Notes under the pieces: model-generated
Seen by the model: the letters and a program-made list of their open reading frames with translations, nothing else
The model's database searches: none
What the model was told of the DNA's origin: nothing
Made by a program: the position numbers and the translations under genes
Source: an uncultured Prevotella sp.
GTDB lineage: Bacteria > Bacteroidota > Bacteroidia > Bacteroidales > Bacteroidaceae
Reading direction: 5' to 3'
Length of the DNA stretch: 43,019 nt
NCBI GenBank assembly: GCA_900541335.1
Contig: UQJC01000016.1
Coordinates: 1-43,019 of the forward strand
Shown here: positions 33,159 to 41,713 of the stretch, in pieces
How positions within the stretch are numbered: position 1 is the first letter of the stretch
How the letters are laid out: every line of letters begins with the position of its first letter

Positions 33159-33965
33159 ATGTCAAATGGTTATCCTGAAAATAAAGCCCACAAAGGAATT
33201 GTTTTTCCTTCTCCCATTTTCGGCCCTATCCACAGTCGCCGACTGGGCGTTTCTTTAGGCATCAACTTAATGCCCGCAGATGGTAAGGTATGCACCTTTG
33301 ACTGCGTATATTGTGAATGCGGCTTCAATCACGACCATCGTCCCCGCCAAAAGCGGCCTACGCGCGAGGAAGTAGCTGTGGCACTTGAACGGCAGTTGCA
33401 AAAAATGCAAGCTGAAGGTCCGGCTCCCGACGTGCTCACCTTTGCTGGCAACGGTGAACCTACGACCCATCCCGATTTCCCTGGTATCATCGCTGACACC
33501 GTGCGACTGCGCGATCAATACTTTCCTCAAGCCAAAGTCAGTGTGTTAAGTAATGCCACGCTGGTAGTTCATCCTGCTGTGCATGCGGCACTTTTACAGG
33601 TTGACAATAATATCCAAAAGCTCGATACGATTTCGCCCGAGTATATTGCAAGGGTTGACCGTCCGACGGGAGCCTATGATGTGCAACAAATCATCGAAGC
33701 CCTTAAGTCGTTCAAGGGACATGTCATCGTGCAAAGTCTCTTTATGACTGGTATGAGTGAAGGACATAGTGTCGACAATACCACCGATGAGTATGTAAAG
33801 CCCTGGCTCCAGGCTTTGCAGGAAATTCAGCCTTCGGGTGTCATGGTCTATACCATTGACCGCGAAACGCCTGACCCCGATTTGCGTAAAGCTTCGCCTG
33901 AACAGCTCGACCACATAGCCGATCAAGTGCGTGCTTTGGGACTGGCTGTTGAAGTAGCGTATTAA
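33159..33965 (+). CDS. Radical SAM protein
   Basis: A 268-residue iron-sulfur enzyme with the CxxxCxxC cluster motif CTFDCVYC (Cys45, 49, 52) that cleaves SAM to a radical. FGPIHSRRLGVSLGINLMP precedes the cluster, and FAGNGEPTTHPDF is the GE motif that follows; both fit the COG0731-like group of small stand-alone radical SAM proteins with similarity to wybutosine-pathway enzymes. The substrate is unknown. The ATG at 33159 gives the usual short lead; 33066 would add 31 hydrophobic residues unlike the family. It is 90 or more bases from its neighbours on both sides. Confidence 0.85.
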   Translation: MSNGYPENKAHKGIVFPSPIFGPIHSRRLGVSLGINLMPADGKVCTFDCVYCECGFNHDHRPRQKRPTREEVAVALERQLQKMQAEGPAPDVLTFAGNGEPTTHPDFPGIIADTVRLRDQYFPQAKVSVLSNATLVVHPAVHAALLQVDNNIQKLDTISPEYIARVDRPTGAYDVQQIIEALKSFKGHVIVQSLFMTGMSEGHSVDNTTDEYVKPWLQALQEIQPSGVMVYTIDRETPDPDLRKASPEQLDHIADQVRALGLAVEVAY

Positions 33966-34112
33966 GAAAGGACTTCGGCTTAAGTAATGGAGCGTATCGT
34001 GGTAATAAAGTTTAGACGTTTGTTATAGCAGTAGGCCAACGTAGAGAATAACGTCATGCTGCTTGGCCACCTCCTTGCTCATCGTATATTTGTTTTCCAT
34101 CTTTTTGTCATT

Positions 34113-35381
34113 ATGCTCATTGCTCTCAGTGGCGGGGCAGACTCCGTAGCCCTGTTGCTTATAATGCAGGAAGAAGGGCGTGTCGAAGCCGCCGCCCATT
34201 GCAATTTCCATTTGCGCGGTGCTGAAAGCGACCGCGATGAAGCCTTTGTGCGTAACCTGTGTGAACAGTATGGCGTGCGGCTTTTTGTGCAGCACTTTGA
34301 TACGGTTTCTGAAGCTCAACGAACAGGTGAAAGTATCGAAATGGCTGCGCGTCGCTTACGCTATGCTTGGTTTGCTCAGTTGTGTGAACAGTACCATTTT
34401 GACTCCGTAGCCGTAGCTCATCATCGGGATGATAATGCTGAAACCTTTCTGCTTCACCTTGTGCGCGGTGCGGGGCTTCACGGACTGACTGGAATGGCTT
34501 CTCAACGTCCCGGAGTAGTTCGTCCCTTGCTCAATTGGTCGCGCCAAGATGTGCTTGATTATTTAGCTCGTCGTCAACAAACCTATGTGACCGACAGCTC
34601 CAATGCCGATACCCGTTATCAACGCAATTTGTTACGTCACGAGGTACTCCCCCTGCTCAGCCAACTTAATCCGCAGGTAGCCCAAACAATTCATGCCACC
34701 GCTCAACGGTTCACCGAGGCCGAAGCCATTTACCGTTACGGCGTGAATCAGTTGCAACAGCAGTTGTGCCATACCGATGCGCATGGACGAGTCAATCTTT
34801 CCATTGCCGGCCTTGCAGCAGCTCCCAGTCCAACCACTTTGCTTTACGAATGGTTGTCTCCTTATGGGTTTACTCCCCATCAAGTAGCTGAGGCACTTCA
34901 ACTTCGTGTCGGAGGTGTGCTTACTGCTGGCAATTATTTACTCACCCGTACACGCGACAGTTTGCAATGGGGACGCATTCCGCAACCTTTTGCTCCTCTT
35001 TCTCTTAAAGGTGAACGGGGAGAAGTAATTTTACCCGAAGGAACTTACGTGAAGTGGGAGTATGTTACGCGAACTCCCGACTTTGTTCTTCCTCGTACTT
35101 CCAATCGTGTAGCCCTGGATGCCGAAATATTGTCGGGTAGCTTGCAACTGCGTCGGGTTGCATCAGCCGATCGATTTGTACCCTTCGGCATGAAAGGTAG
35201 TCGGTTGGTGAGCGATTATTTGACTGACCGTCATCGTTCGCGACTCGAAAAACAAGCCGCTTGCGTTGTTACTGATTCCAACGGCATTGTGTGGTTAGTA
35301 GGTGAGCGGCCTGCCCAGCGTGTTGCCGTCACGGCTCGCACGCGTCAAGTACTTCTTCTTACCCTTGTCAATCATGAATAA
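34113..35381 (+). CDS. tilS: tRNA(Ile)-lysidine synthase
   Basis: Modifies C34 of the AUA-reading tRNA-Ile to lysidine using ATP and lysine; essential for correct decoding. The PP-loop is SGGADSVALL (6-15 from this start), followed by AAHCNFHLRGAESDRDE and VAHHRDDNAETFLLHLVRGAGL, both TilS hallmarks, then TRYQRNLLRHEVLPLL, and a C-terminal domain with RVASADRFVPFGMKGSRLVSDYLTD. The start is uncertain: 34113 leaves only five residues before the PP-loop, fewer than usual, while 34056 adds a hydrophobic, non-family-like 19 residues. Its last 8 bases overlap the next gene. Confidence 0.92.
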   Translation: MLIALSGGADSVALLLIMQEEGRVEAAAHCNFHLRGAESDRDEAFVRNLCEQYGVRLFVQHFDTVSEAQRTGESIEMAARRLRYAWFAQLCEQYHFDSVAVAHHRDDNAETFLLHLVRGAGLHGLTGMASQRPGVVRPLLNWSRQDVLDYLARRQQTYVTDSSNADTRYQRNLLRHEVLPLLSQLNPQVAQTIHATAQRFTEAEAIYRYGVNQLQQQLCHTDAHGRVNLSIAGLAAAPSPTTLLYEWLSPYGFTPHQVAEALQLRVGGVLTAGNYLLTRTRDSLQWGRIPQPFAPLSLKGERGEVILPEGTYVKWEYVTRTPDFVLPRTSNRVALDAEILSGSLQLRRVASADRFVPFGMKGSRLVSDYLTDRHRSRLEKQAACVVTDSNGIVWLVGERPAQRVAVTARTRQVLLLTLVNHE

Positions 35382-35748
35382 GAAATCATCTCTTTTGTAT
35401 TCCCTTTTCTTTAGTTTCTTCACTTTTCTTCTTGTTGCATGTGGAGAAGACCGTAGTGGCGAACAGCCTTTTGCTCCCACCGTAGAGAGTCTATCCGTTG
35501 TAGTAGAGGCCGATTCAGCCCTGCTTTCAGGTCATGTTTCTGCTTCGCCCAATAGTACCTTGTTAGAGTGTGGTTTTGAATACGGCAACGACACCTTGCG
35601 TGCCAAGACGCAAGCTCCCGCTCCCGCCGAAACTTTTACTGCTGTCACGCCTGCACTTCTTCCAGGTGCCTATTATGCCGTTTCCTATGCTCGCAACGGG
35701 GTGGGAACTTCTCACGGCGATACCCTTCACTTTGTGATTGGGGAGTAA
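35374..35748 (+). CDS. Small lipoprotein with a single Ig/FnIII-like domain
   Basis: A 124-residue lipoprotein. The signal peptide MNKKSSLLYSLFFSFFTFLLVAC has a good lipobox (LVAC), with Gly-Glu-Asp after it. The mature part (SLSVVVEADSALLSGHVSAS ... LLECGFEYGN ... LPGAYYAVSYARNGVGTSHGDTLHFVIGE) reads as a single beta-sandwich resembling the fibronectin-type repeats of Bacteroidetes outer-membrane lipoproteins. The start overlaps the last 8 bases of tilS, so it is co-translated with it; no functional link is known. A terminator follows at once. Confidence 0.8.
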   Translation: MNKKSSLLYSLFFSFFTFLLVACGEDRSGEQPFAPTVESLSVVVEADSALLSGHVSASPNSTLLECGFEYGNDTLRAKTQAPAPAETFTAVTPALLPGAYYAVSYARNGVGTSHGDTLHFVIGE

Positions 35749-35765
35749 GCTTTCGCATCTAATCA

Positions 35766-35812
35766 AAAGTCCCGGAGGCAGATGTTTACACATCGTCTCC
35801 GGGACTTTATTC
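35766..35812 (+). terminator. Terminator after the tilS-lipoprotein pair
   Basis: A 12-bp stem, AAAGTCCCGGAG (35766-35777) and CTCCGGGACTTT (35797-35808), extended by GATGT/ACATC in the loop, then ATTCTTTG. Confidence 0.85.
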
Positions 35813-35863
35813 TTTGTAAATTGATACTTTGCTTCTTTGAGCATGCACTCAATTTAGTGGCGT

Positions 35864-36043
35864 TTACATTTCTTCGTCACCCCAAATTTCGTTACTCCAG
35901 CTATTTTCCATTTCGTTAGAGAGCTGCTGATTACCTGCAGTGTTGTCATCATCACTTACGTTTAATGGTGATGCGGCTATCATACCTTCTGTTGTTATAC
36001 GGAATGATTGGGTAGTAGGAGTTACATAGAATTTCTTATTCAT
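35864..36043 (-). CDS. 59-residue protein of the short Bacteroidales YVTP type
   Basis: A small protein missed by length cut-offs, translated by hand from the - strand. It starts MNKKFYVTPTTQSFRI, continues TTEGMIAASPLNVSDDD, and ends in a very acidic, Trp-containing tail (MENSWSNEIWGDEEM). Short proteins beginning MKK-x-Y-x-P and carrying a (L/M)xAxSP segment about 20 residues in are frequent in Prevotella and Bacteroides and have no assigned function, to my knowledge. It lies 256 bases downstream of the T9SS-tail protein on the same strand, beyond a terminator-like hairpin, so it probably has its own promoter, which I could not locate. No ribosome-binding site is evident, as usual in this phylum. 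Confidence 0.65.
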   Translation of the reverse strand: MNKKFYVTPTTQSFRITTEGMIAASPLNVSDDDNTAGNQQLSNEMENSWSNEIWGDEEM

Positions 36044-36236
36044 AGTGATTGAGTTACTTAGTAGAGAGTAATAAGAAGGCAGAACCCTTCTTTAGTGGAA
36101 TCGGGTTTAGGGGAAGCGGTAAGGAACTTTGTGTCCGTTCGCATAGATTCCGTATCCTTTCTCCAATGAATTACATTGTTTAGAAGAAGGGGGTTGCCTT
36201 CAATGATAATAATTTTGATAGAGTTGGCAGAGAAGA

Positions 36237-36281
36237 AAGGAGAGGTGCGTATGAGGGAGATGTCCGACGCACCTTCTCCTT
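36237..36281 (-). terminator. Terminator-like hairpin after the T9SS-tail gene
   Basis: AAGGAGAGGTGCGT (36237-36250) pairs with ACGCACCTTCTCCTT (36267-36281) with one bulged base; on the - strand it is followed by TCTTCTCTGCC. It lies 19 bases after the stop codon. Confidence 0.6.
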
Positions 36282-36299
36282 ACTTCGCTATAGGGAATC

Positions 36300-38120
36300 T
36301 TACTTAATGATTACCTTCTTACCATTGATGATGTAGATGCCCTTTTGAGCTTTTGCTACGCGACGGCCGCTGAGGTCATAGATTTCAGCCTTTTCGCCGT
36401 TGTCCGTCGTCACACCTTCGATGCCCGTTACGCTACCGAAGTCGAATACCAAGCCTGCAGCGGCAGTACTCGTACCGAGGAGGTTCTCACCGTAAGCACG
36501 GAAGCCTTGGAGGTTGTCACCTGTGTACTTGAAGAGACCGAGACCGGCGGTTTCATTGTTTTGGAGGGTGAAGATGGTAGCTTCAGCTTCAGCAGGCTTA
36601 GCCTTGGTTTCGATGGTACCAGTGAGGCTCTGGTCGATGGTTGACGTTGCAGTAGCTTCGTAATTGATGTTGAAGTTATACGTATTTGCGTTTGCTTCAA
36701 TCAGCATTGGCGTATTGGCAGGAATCGTCGTTTCAACTTGCGTCAGCGTCAACTTGTTGACATTTACCTTACCTGTGTACACCTTAACCTCTGCAGGGAT
36801 GGTCAAGGCAACGGGAGCGTAGAGGGTTGCCCAACCAGCTTCTGTTACGGTGACGGGGAGGGTGGTTACTTCTTCTAGCCACCAATAGTAACCGTTTGAG
36901 TTTGGGTTCGTACCTGAATCCATTTTATCTCTTGCACCATATATATAGCGATTTCCTTGTTGAACTTTATAGCAACCTCTTTGACCACCTTCGCTAAAGG
37001 TAAATTTGTTATTAGTAATATTACCTACTGCAATATAGGCAAAGTTGTTATTGCCACCAGCATTGCCAAAGTATTGACCATTGTTGAATGCAAGTAGTGT
37101 CTTTTGGTTTTCAACATCTTGGCAGTAGAGTAAAACGGCATTTTGTTGCTCGTTTTTAGTCTCTAAACGAGATTCCTTGAGTGTTTTAAGGATATACTGA
37201 TTCTTATCTACACAGCGTAAGCGGTAGAATTTTCCGTTTTCAGGCTGATTGATGCTCAAGTTACTAATGAGTGTCTTTAGTTGAGTGTCTTTATCCGTAA
37301 CTTGTTGTGCAGTTTCTGAACCTTGAGGATTGTCAGCTATTCTTTTAGCTTCGTTATACGTAGTTACGAAGTCTGCGTCACCTTGTTGTTGACTATATTT
37401 ATTTACACCTTTACCAATACGCCATGTTTGGTCATAACTGTCTTTGTATGTTTCAGCTAAAGCTAATGTTTCCTGTAACTTTAAGATAGCGCGGTCTTTA
37501 TCATTTAAGTCAGTCTTATTCAAGTCTGTATTTTCATTTAACTTGTAAAATTGAACCATGAATGTAGAGTTGCTACCTGCGCTGGTCCAACTACCTAAGT
37601 CATTGCCACTGAAATGTATGTAAGAATCACCAGCGGTGTTTCTTAAAAAGCAAGAATGTTCTTTTGGAGCAGATGTCGTTTCTCCGTTCAGAGGATCGGG
37701 CTTCGTGGTTACCCTTACTAATTCGCTACCCTCTCCGTATGCTACGAGTGGCTTCACGTGAGTTGCTTTATTAGGTAATTGCCATGATGCTTTTTTATTA
37801 GCTGTAGAAATAATGATGTTTCCATTTTTTACTTCTACATACCATACATAATTAACTGTGGTGGGTTCTTGATCAGTTCCTTTAGAAGTTGCAGTTGTTC
37901 CTACTACTTCATTTTGAAACTTGATAAAACCGACACCTTCGCCACCAGCACAATCATTATGGTCATTTACTTGCTTCAGTAAATAGTAACCATTTGTGAC
38001 TTGCGTGGGTTCAGTAACTTGAGAAGGAATTTGTTTAATGCCATTTACAATGAACTGTTGTGCCCATGTAGCTCCAATCATTGTAAAGAAGAGCATCAAA
38101 AGTGTAGAAACTTTTTTCAT
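36300..38120 (-). CDS. Secreted protein with FIVAR-like region and T9SS C-terminal sorting domain
   Basis: A 606-residue secreted protein of unknown function. Signal peptide MKKVSTLLMLFFTMIGATWAQQ. Residues about 35-200 and 290-410 look like two ricin/lectin-like beta repeats (NGYYLLKQVNDHNDCAGGEGV; GKFYRLRCVDKNQYILK), separated by a helical FIVAR-type stretch (about 205-285: KLQETLALAETYKDSY, FVTTYNEAKRIADNPQG). A beta-sandwich follows (VTVTEAGWATLYAPVALTIP). The tail AEIYDLSGRRVAKAQKGIYI and then INGKKVIIK is the type A sorting domain used by type IX secretion in Bacteroidetes, so it is likely exported across the outer membrane. Adhesion or glycan binding is an inference from the lectin-like repeats. 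Confidence 0.8.
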   Translation of the reverse strand: MKKVSTLLMLFFTMIGATWAQQFIVNGIKQIPSQVTEPTQVTNGYYLLKQVNDHNDCAGGEGVGFIKFQNEVVGTTATSKGTDQEPTTVNYVWYVEVKNGNIIISTANKKASWQLPNKATHVKPLVAYGEGSELVRVTTKPDPLNGETTSAPKEHSCFLRNTAGDSYIHFSGNDLGSWTSAGSNSTFMVQFYKLNENTDLNKTDLNDKDRAILKLQETLALAETYKDSYDQTWRIGKGVNKYSQQQGDADFVTTYNEAKRIADNPQGSETAQQVTDKDTQLKTLISNLSINQPENGKFYRLRCVDKNQYILKTLKESRLETKNEQQNAVLLYCQDVENQKTLLAFNNGQYFGNAGGNNNFAYIAVGNITNNKFTFSEGGQRGCYKVQQGNRYIYGARDKMDSGTNPNSNGYYWWLEEVTTLPVTVTEAGWATLYAPVALTIPAEVKVYTGKVNVNKLTLTQVETTIPANTPMLIEANANTYNFNINYEATATSTIDQSLTGTIETKAKPAEAEATIFTLQNNETAGLGLFKYTGDNLQGFRAYGENLLGTSTAAAGLVFDFGSVTGIEGVTTDNGEKAEIYDLSGRRVAKAQKGIYIINGKKVIIK

Positions 38121-38281
38121 AAAAAGATTAAGTATTTAGTTAGAAAAATAGATTCATTATTGAGAAAGGTGCTTTTCTATCGGTTATGCCTTTCTTTTTT
38201 CTGTTGAGGTAATTTGTAAGTTTACCCTGGTTATGATGTGTTTTGCGTAGGGTAAGCTATACTTACTGCCTTTTATTAATG

Positions 38282-38289
38282 CAAATGTA
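38282..38289 (-). promoter_or_regulatory. -7 box for the T9SS-tail gene
   Basis: TACATTTG on the - strand (in TTTACATTTGCAT), a perfect TAnnTTTG about 160 bases before the start codon, implying a long AT-rich leader. No TTTG at the right distance. Confidence 0.4.
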
Positions 38290-38532
38290 AAGATATATAT
38301 CTTAATGGGGGGTAATTATTATAAATTAGTTTTAATTGCGTGGAATTGATTGGTTTAGTTTCTATATTAAGGGTATTATAAACTGTCAAGCAGTGGGTGG
38401 AAGGTATTGATTCGCGATTTTTCGTGATAGTAGGACTCTTTGTTTTGCGTTATACGGATGATGGTTGTTGCTGTTGGGTCACTATTTCCGTAGCTGAAGT
38501 TTGGTTTGCTATTGGGTAGCTGTTGTTGTACG

Positions 38533-39043
38533 GTCGCGGCATGCCGCGACCCATAGCATGGATAACTATTTTCGTAGCTGAAGGTTAGGTTTGCTTTTGG
38601 GTCGCGGCATGCCGCGACCGTACTTCCTTAGTGCTTCCATAGCGTGAGTAACTATTTTCGTAGCTGAGGTTAGGTTTGCTATTGGGTCTCGGCATGCCGC
38701 GACCGCACTTCCTTAGTGCTTCCATAGCATGGGTAACTATTTCTGTAGCTGAGGTTAGGTTAACTATTGGGTCGCGGCATGCCGCGACCGTACTTCCTTA
38801 GTGCCTCCGTAGTATGAGTAACTACTTCCGTAGCTGAGGTTAGGTTTGCTTTTGGGTCTCGGCATGCCGAGACCGTACTTCTTTAGTGCTTCCATAGTAT
38901 GAGTAACTATTTCCGTAGTTGAAGTTAGGTTTGCTATTGGGTCGCGGCATGCCGCGACCGTACTTCCTTAGTACTTCCATAGCATGGGTAATTATTTCCG
39001 TAGCTGAAGTTAGGTTGGTTATTGGGTCGCAGCATGTCGTGAT
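38533..39043. repeat. 85-bp-period array of perfect palindromes
   Basis: Seven copies of an 18-base palindrome, GTCGCGGCATGCCGCGAC and variants, at 38533, 38601, 38686, 38771, 38856, 38941 and 39026. The spacing is exactly 85 bases except the first interval (68, a 17-base deletion). The 67 bases between palindromes are themselves conserved (TACTTCCTTAGTGCTTCCAT, then GTAACTATTTCCGTAGCTGA). Copy 3 has one changed arm (GTCTC...GCGAC); copy 5 has both arms changed so pairing is kept (GTCTC...GAGAC); copy 7 is degenerate. It fills a 1045-base gap without genes; a decayed copy may lie at 38470-38530. Confidence 0.92.
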
Positions 39044-39120
39044 TGTCTTGCGCTCTCAAGCAGTTGTATTTATATCTCTATAGCTTGCAGTTCTATGTAA
39101 GCGAGTGATTTTCCTTGCTC

Positions 39121-39160
39121 GTAAAAAAACCGGTAATAAGGAAAAGCCTTATTACCGGTT
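39121..39160 (-). terminator. Terminator of the serine operon
   Basis: A 14-bp perfect stem, AACCGGTAATAAGG (39128-39141) and CCTTATTACCGGTT (39147-39160), followed on the - strand by a T7 run; 5 bases after the DUF1015 stop. Confidence 0.9.
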
Positions 39161-39165
39161 GTCAA

Positions 39166-40410
39166 TCAGAACTTATGTACTACCAATCCGCTACGCAGTT
39201 TGGGTTCAAACCATGTAGCTTTGGGGGGCATGATATTGCCACTGTCGGCAATGGTCATAATCTGGTCCATGCTCACGGGATAGAGGGCGAGTGCCATGAT
39301 CATTTCGCCGGAATCCACGCGGCGTTGTAATTCTTCCAACCCTCGGAGTCCTCCTACAAAGTCAATGCGCTTGTCCTTGCGCAAATCCTTGATGTGAAGG
39401 AGTTCGTCGAGGATGAGACGAGAAGAAATGTCTACATCGAGGACACCGATGGGGTCGTTCGGATCGAACGTGCCCGGACGCGCTTCGAGGGCATACCAAA
39501 TGCCACCGAGGTAGAGCGAAAACTCGTGGGGATGGCTCGGACGATAGGGGGTATTGCCCTTTGCTTCGACGGTGAAGTTCTTTTCAAGTGCCTGGAGAAA
39601 AGCTTCAGGCGACAGACCGTTTAAGTCCTTCACAACGCGGTTGTAGTCGAGGATCGTCAATTCGTCTGAGGGGAAACAAACAGCCATGTAATAGTTGAAC
39701 TCTTCGTTGCCTGTCATAGATTCCTGGTTGCGCGCCATCTCGTCACCTACTAAAGCCGCAGCTGCTGAACGGTGATGGCCATCAGCAATGTACAAACTGT
39801 CCATGGCTTCGAATTCAGCCGTAATGGTTGCTTGATCCGTGGCGTCAGTCACGAGCCATAACTGGTGGCGGAAACCGTCAATTGGCGCAATGAAGTCGTA
39901 TACAGGTTGGGTAGCAGCATATTTGCAACGGAGGGCATGAAGCGTGGGACGCGGATGGTATGCCAAAAAGACAGGTTCAACGTGAGCGCGGGTGGTGCGG
40001 ACATGCTTCATGCGGTCCTCTTCCTTGTCACTGCGGGTGAGTTCGTGCTTTTTGATAACTCCTTGCATGTAGTCTGCCACACTGGCACAGACCACCCAAC
40101 CATACTGCGTCTTACCGTTCATGGTCTGGGCATAGAGATAGTAGCACTCCTCTTGATCGGGGATGAGCCAACCTTCGCGTTGGAATTTTTCAAACTGTTC
40201 CGCACCGCTTTCGTATACGCGCGGATCGTATTCGCTGGTTCCTTCGGGGTAGTTAATTTCGGGTTTGATGATATGATAGAGGGACATCTCGTTGTCACCT
40301 GCTTCGGCGCGTGCTTCTTCAGAAGAGAGCACGTCGTAGGGGCGGCTTTCTACGCGCTCTACTAGTGCGGTAGGCGGACGGAGTCCACGAAAAGGTTTGA
40401 TTTTGGGCAT
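39166..40410 (-). CDS. DUF1015-family protein of the serine cluster
   Basis: A 414-residue cytoplasmic protein of the DUF1015 family (COG4198). Family motifs: MPKIKPFRGLRPP at the start, RPYDVLSSEEARAEAGDN (23-40), KKHELTRSDKEEDRMKH (120-136), RPTLHALRC, and ADGHHRSAAA (209-218). The last resembles the GHHR motif of ParB/sulfiredoxin-fold proteins, some of which phosphorylate free serine. Function is not established. The family often lies beside serA and serC, as here, so a role in serine or phosphoserine metabolism is a reasonable inference. The frame reaches 40530, but the ATG at 40410 gives the family N-terminus. Confidence 0.88.
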   Translation of the reverse strand: MPKIKPFRGLRPPTALVERVESRPYDVLSSEEARAEAGDNEMSLYHIIKPEINYPEGTSEYDPRVYESGAEQFEKFQREGWLIPDQEECYYLYAQTMNGKTQYGWVVCASVADYMQGVIKKHELTRSDKEEDRMKHVRTTRAHVEPVFLAYHPRPTLHALRCKYAATQPVYDFIAPIDGFRHQLWLVTDATDQATITAEFEAMDSLYIADGHHRSAAAALVGDEMARNQESMTGNEEFNYYMAVCFPSDELTILDYNRVVKDLNGLSPEAFLQALEKNFTVEAKGNTPYRPSHPHEFSLYLGGIWYALEARPGTFDPNDPIGVLDVDISSRLILDELLHIKDLRKDKRIDFVGGLRGLEELQRRVDSGEMIMALALYPVSMDQIMTIADSGNIMPPKATWFEPKLRSGLVVHKF

Positions 40411-40497
40411 AGTCGTATGGAGAAGAAAGAAAAATGAGCGATAAGGGTAAAAGCCTTTGCAAACGAAGAGGATTTCGCTTTCTGCAAGTGCTACAGG

Positions 40498-40607
40498 AGG
40501 AGGAAGAGACTCACTAGAAACGTGCTCCAACTTCCTCCTTCCCGTAGGTTATTGAAGAAGTAGCTTTTACCAAGAGTAGCAACGTCACAGCGACTGTGTG
40601 TCGTTGC
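40498..40607. repeat. Two hairpins between serA and the DUF1015 gene
   Basis: AGGAGGAAG/CTTCCTCCT (40498-40539) and GCAACG...CGTTGC with an inner CACAG/CTGTG (40579-40607), in the 205-base gap. Neither has a T tract on the - strand, so readthrough into the DUF1015 gene is expected; they could trim or stabilise the mRNA. Confidence 0.4.
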
Positions 40608-40615
40608 GTGGGTTG

Positions 40616-41536
40616 TTATTTATTAACCTGGAAAGTGTTTACACCGTTTTCAAGGAAGTCCACAATCTGGCGGGCTGCTGCCAATCCGGCATTGATATTA
40701 GCCTCCTTTGTCTGGGCCCCCATCTTCTTCGGCGTAAAGATGTAGCGTTCACCCAACATCTCAACAGCGTGTTCGTGATCCTTGAGTTTAAGATCCGTCA
40801 CGTAGCGCAAGTCCGGGCGTTCGGCAAGAGCCTTGAGTAAGCCTTCTTCGTCGATGACATCCTGACGAGCCGAGTTTGCGAGGATACCATTCTTGGGCAA
40901 CGCACTAATCAAGTCGTAACCGATGCTGCCGCGTGTCTCGGGTGTAGAGGGAATGTGCAGACTCACTATGTCGTTGTTAGCAAAGAAATCATGCAAGTCC
41001 TCGTAGGCCTTGTAACCCGCATCTACAATCTTCTGCGGACGGTGTGTGGGCGAATAACCCGAAATCGTCATGCCAAAACCTTCGGCAATGCGAGCCAAGT
41101 TTTGTGCAACGGCACCGAAAGCCATCAAGCCTATGCGCTTGCCCTTGAGTTCCGTGCCTGCTGTTCCGTTGAACTGGTTGCGGATGGCATAGAGCAATAA
41201 GCCCACAACGAGTTCTGCCACAGCGTTGGAGTTCTGACCCGGGGTATTCATGACCACTACCTGGTGAGCCGTAGCAGCTTCGAGGTCTACGTTGTCGTAG
41301 CCTGCACCGGCGCGTACCACAATCTTGAGTTGGGGAGCTGCCTCGATGACTTCAGCATCAACTTTGTCCGAACGAATGATGAGTGCATTGGCATCGGCCA
41401 CAGCTTGGAGCAAGTCAGCCTTTTCCGTATACTTTTCGAGCAGTGCTACTTCATAGCCAGCTTCGGTCAGAATATCTTGAATACCTTTGACAGCAACGGG
41501 TGCAAAGGGTTTCTCGGTAGCAATAAGTACTTTCAT
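40616..41536 (-). CDS. serA: D-3-phosphoglycerate dehydrogenase (short, Bacteroidetes type)
   Basis: First step of serine synthesis, oxidation of 3-phosphoglycerate. At 306 residues it lacks the C-terminal ACT domain, so direct serine inhibition of the E. coli type is not expected. Substrate segment VRAGAGYDNVDLEAA (74-88), NAD-binding KRIGLMAFGAVAQNLARIAEGFGM (133-156, with Ala-Val-Ala where Arg-Ile-Gly is common), catalytic Arg224 in NSARQDVIDEEGL. The stretch that usually reads TPHxGA with the catalytic His is TPKKMGAQTKEAN (268-280). The start at 41536 gives MKVLIATEKPFAP; 41578 would add 14 unrelated residues. It lies 177 bases after serC. Confidence 0.9.
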   Translation of the reverse strand: MKVLIATEKPFAPVAVKGIQDILTEAGYEVALLEKYTEKADLLQAVADANALIIRSDKVDAEVIEAAPQLKIVVRAGAGYDNVDLEAATAHQVVVMNTPGQNSNAVAELVVGLLLYAIRNQFNGTAGTELKGKRIGLMAFGAVAQNLARIAEGFGMTISGYSPTHRPQKIVDAGYKAYEDLHDFFANNDIVSLHIPSTPETRGSIGYDLISALPKNGILANSARQDVIDEEGLLKALAERPDLRYVTDLKLKDHEHAVEMLGERYIFTPKKMGAQTKEANINAGLAAARQIVDFLENGVNTFQVNK

Positions 41537-41713
41537 GGTAAGGAGGGAATTAAGAGCAACAATCCCCCTCCGCTCCATCGGAATGAACTGATAAAGGGGA
41601 GAGGGACGTTTGTTGCGGATATAAAATTGGAATGAATGACTAAAGGGAGAAATGGGGGATGAAAGCGGCGATAGTTTTCAAAGTAGAGATCCGATGCTTT
41701 CTCCGCATCCCAT

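Noticed and set aside
38533..39043. CRISPR array
   Set aside because: The 67-base intervals are conserved rather than unique, the repeat is a perfect palindrome, and there are no cas genes.
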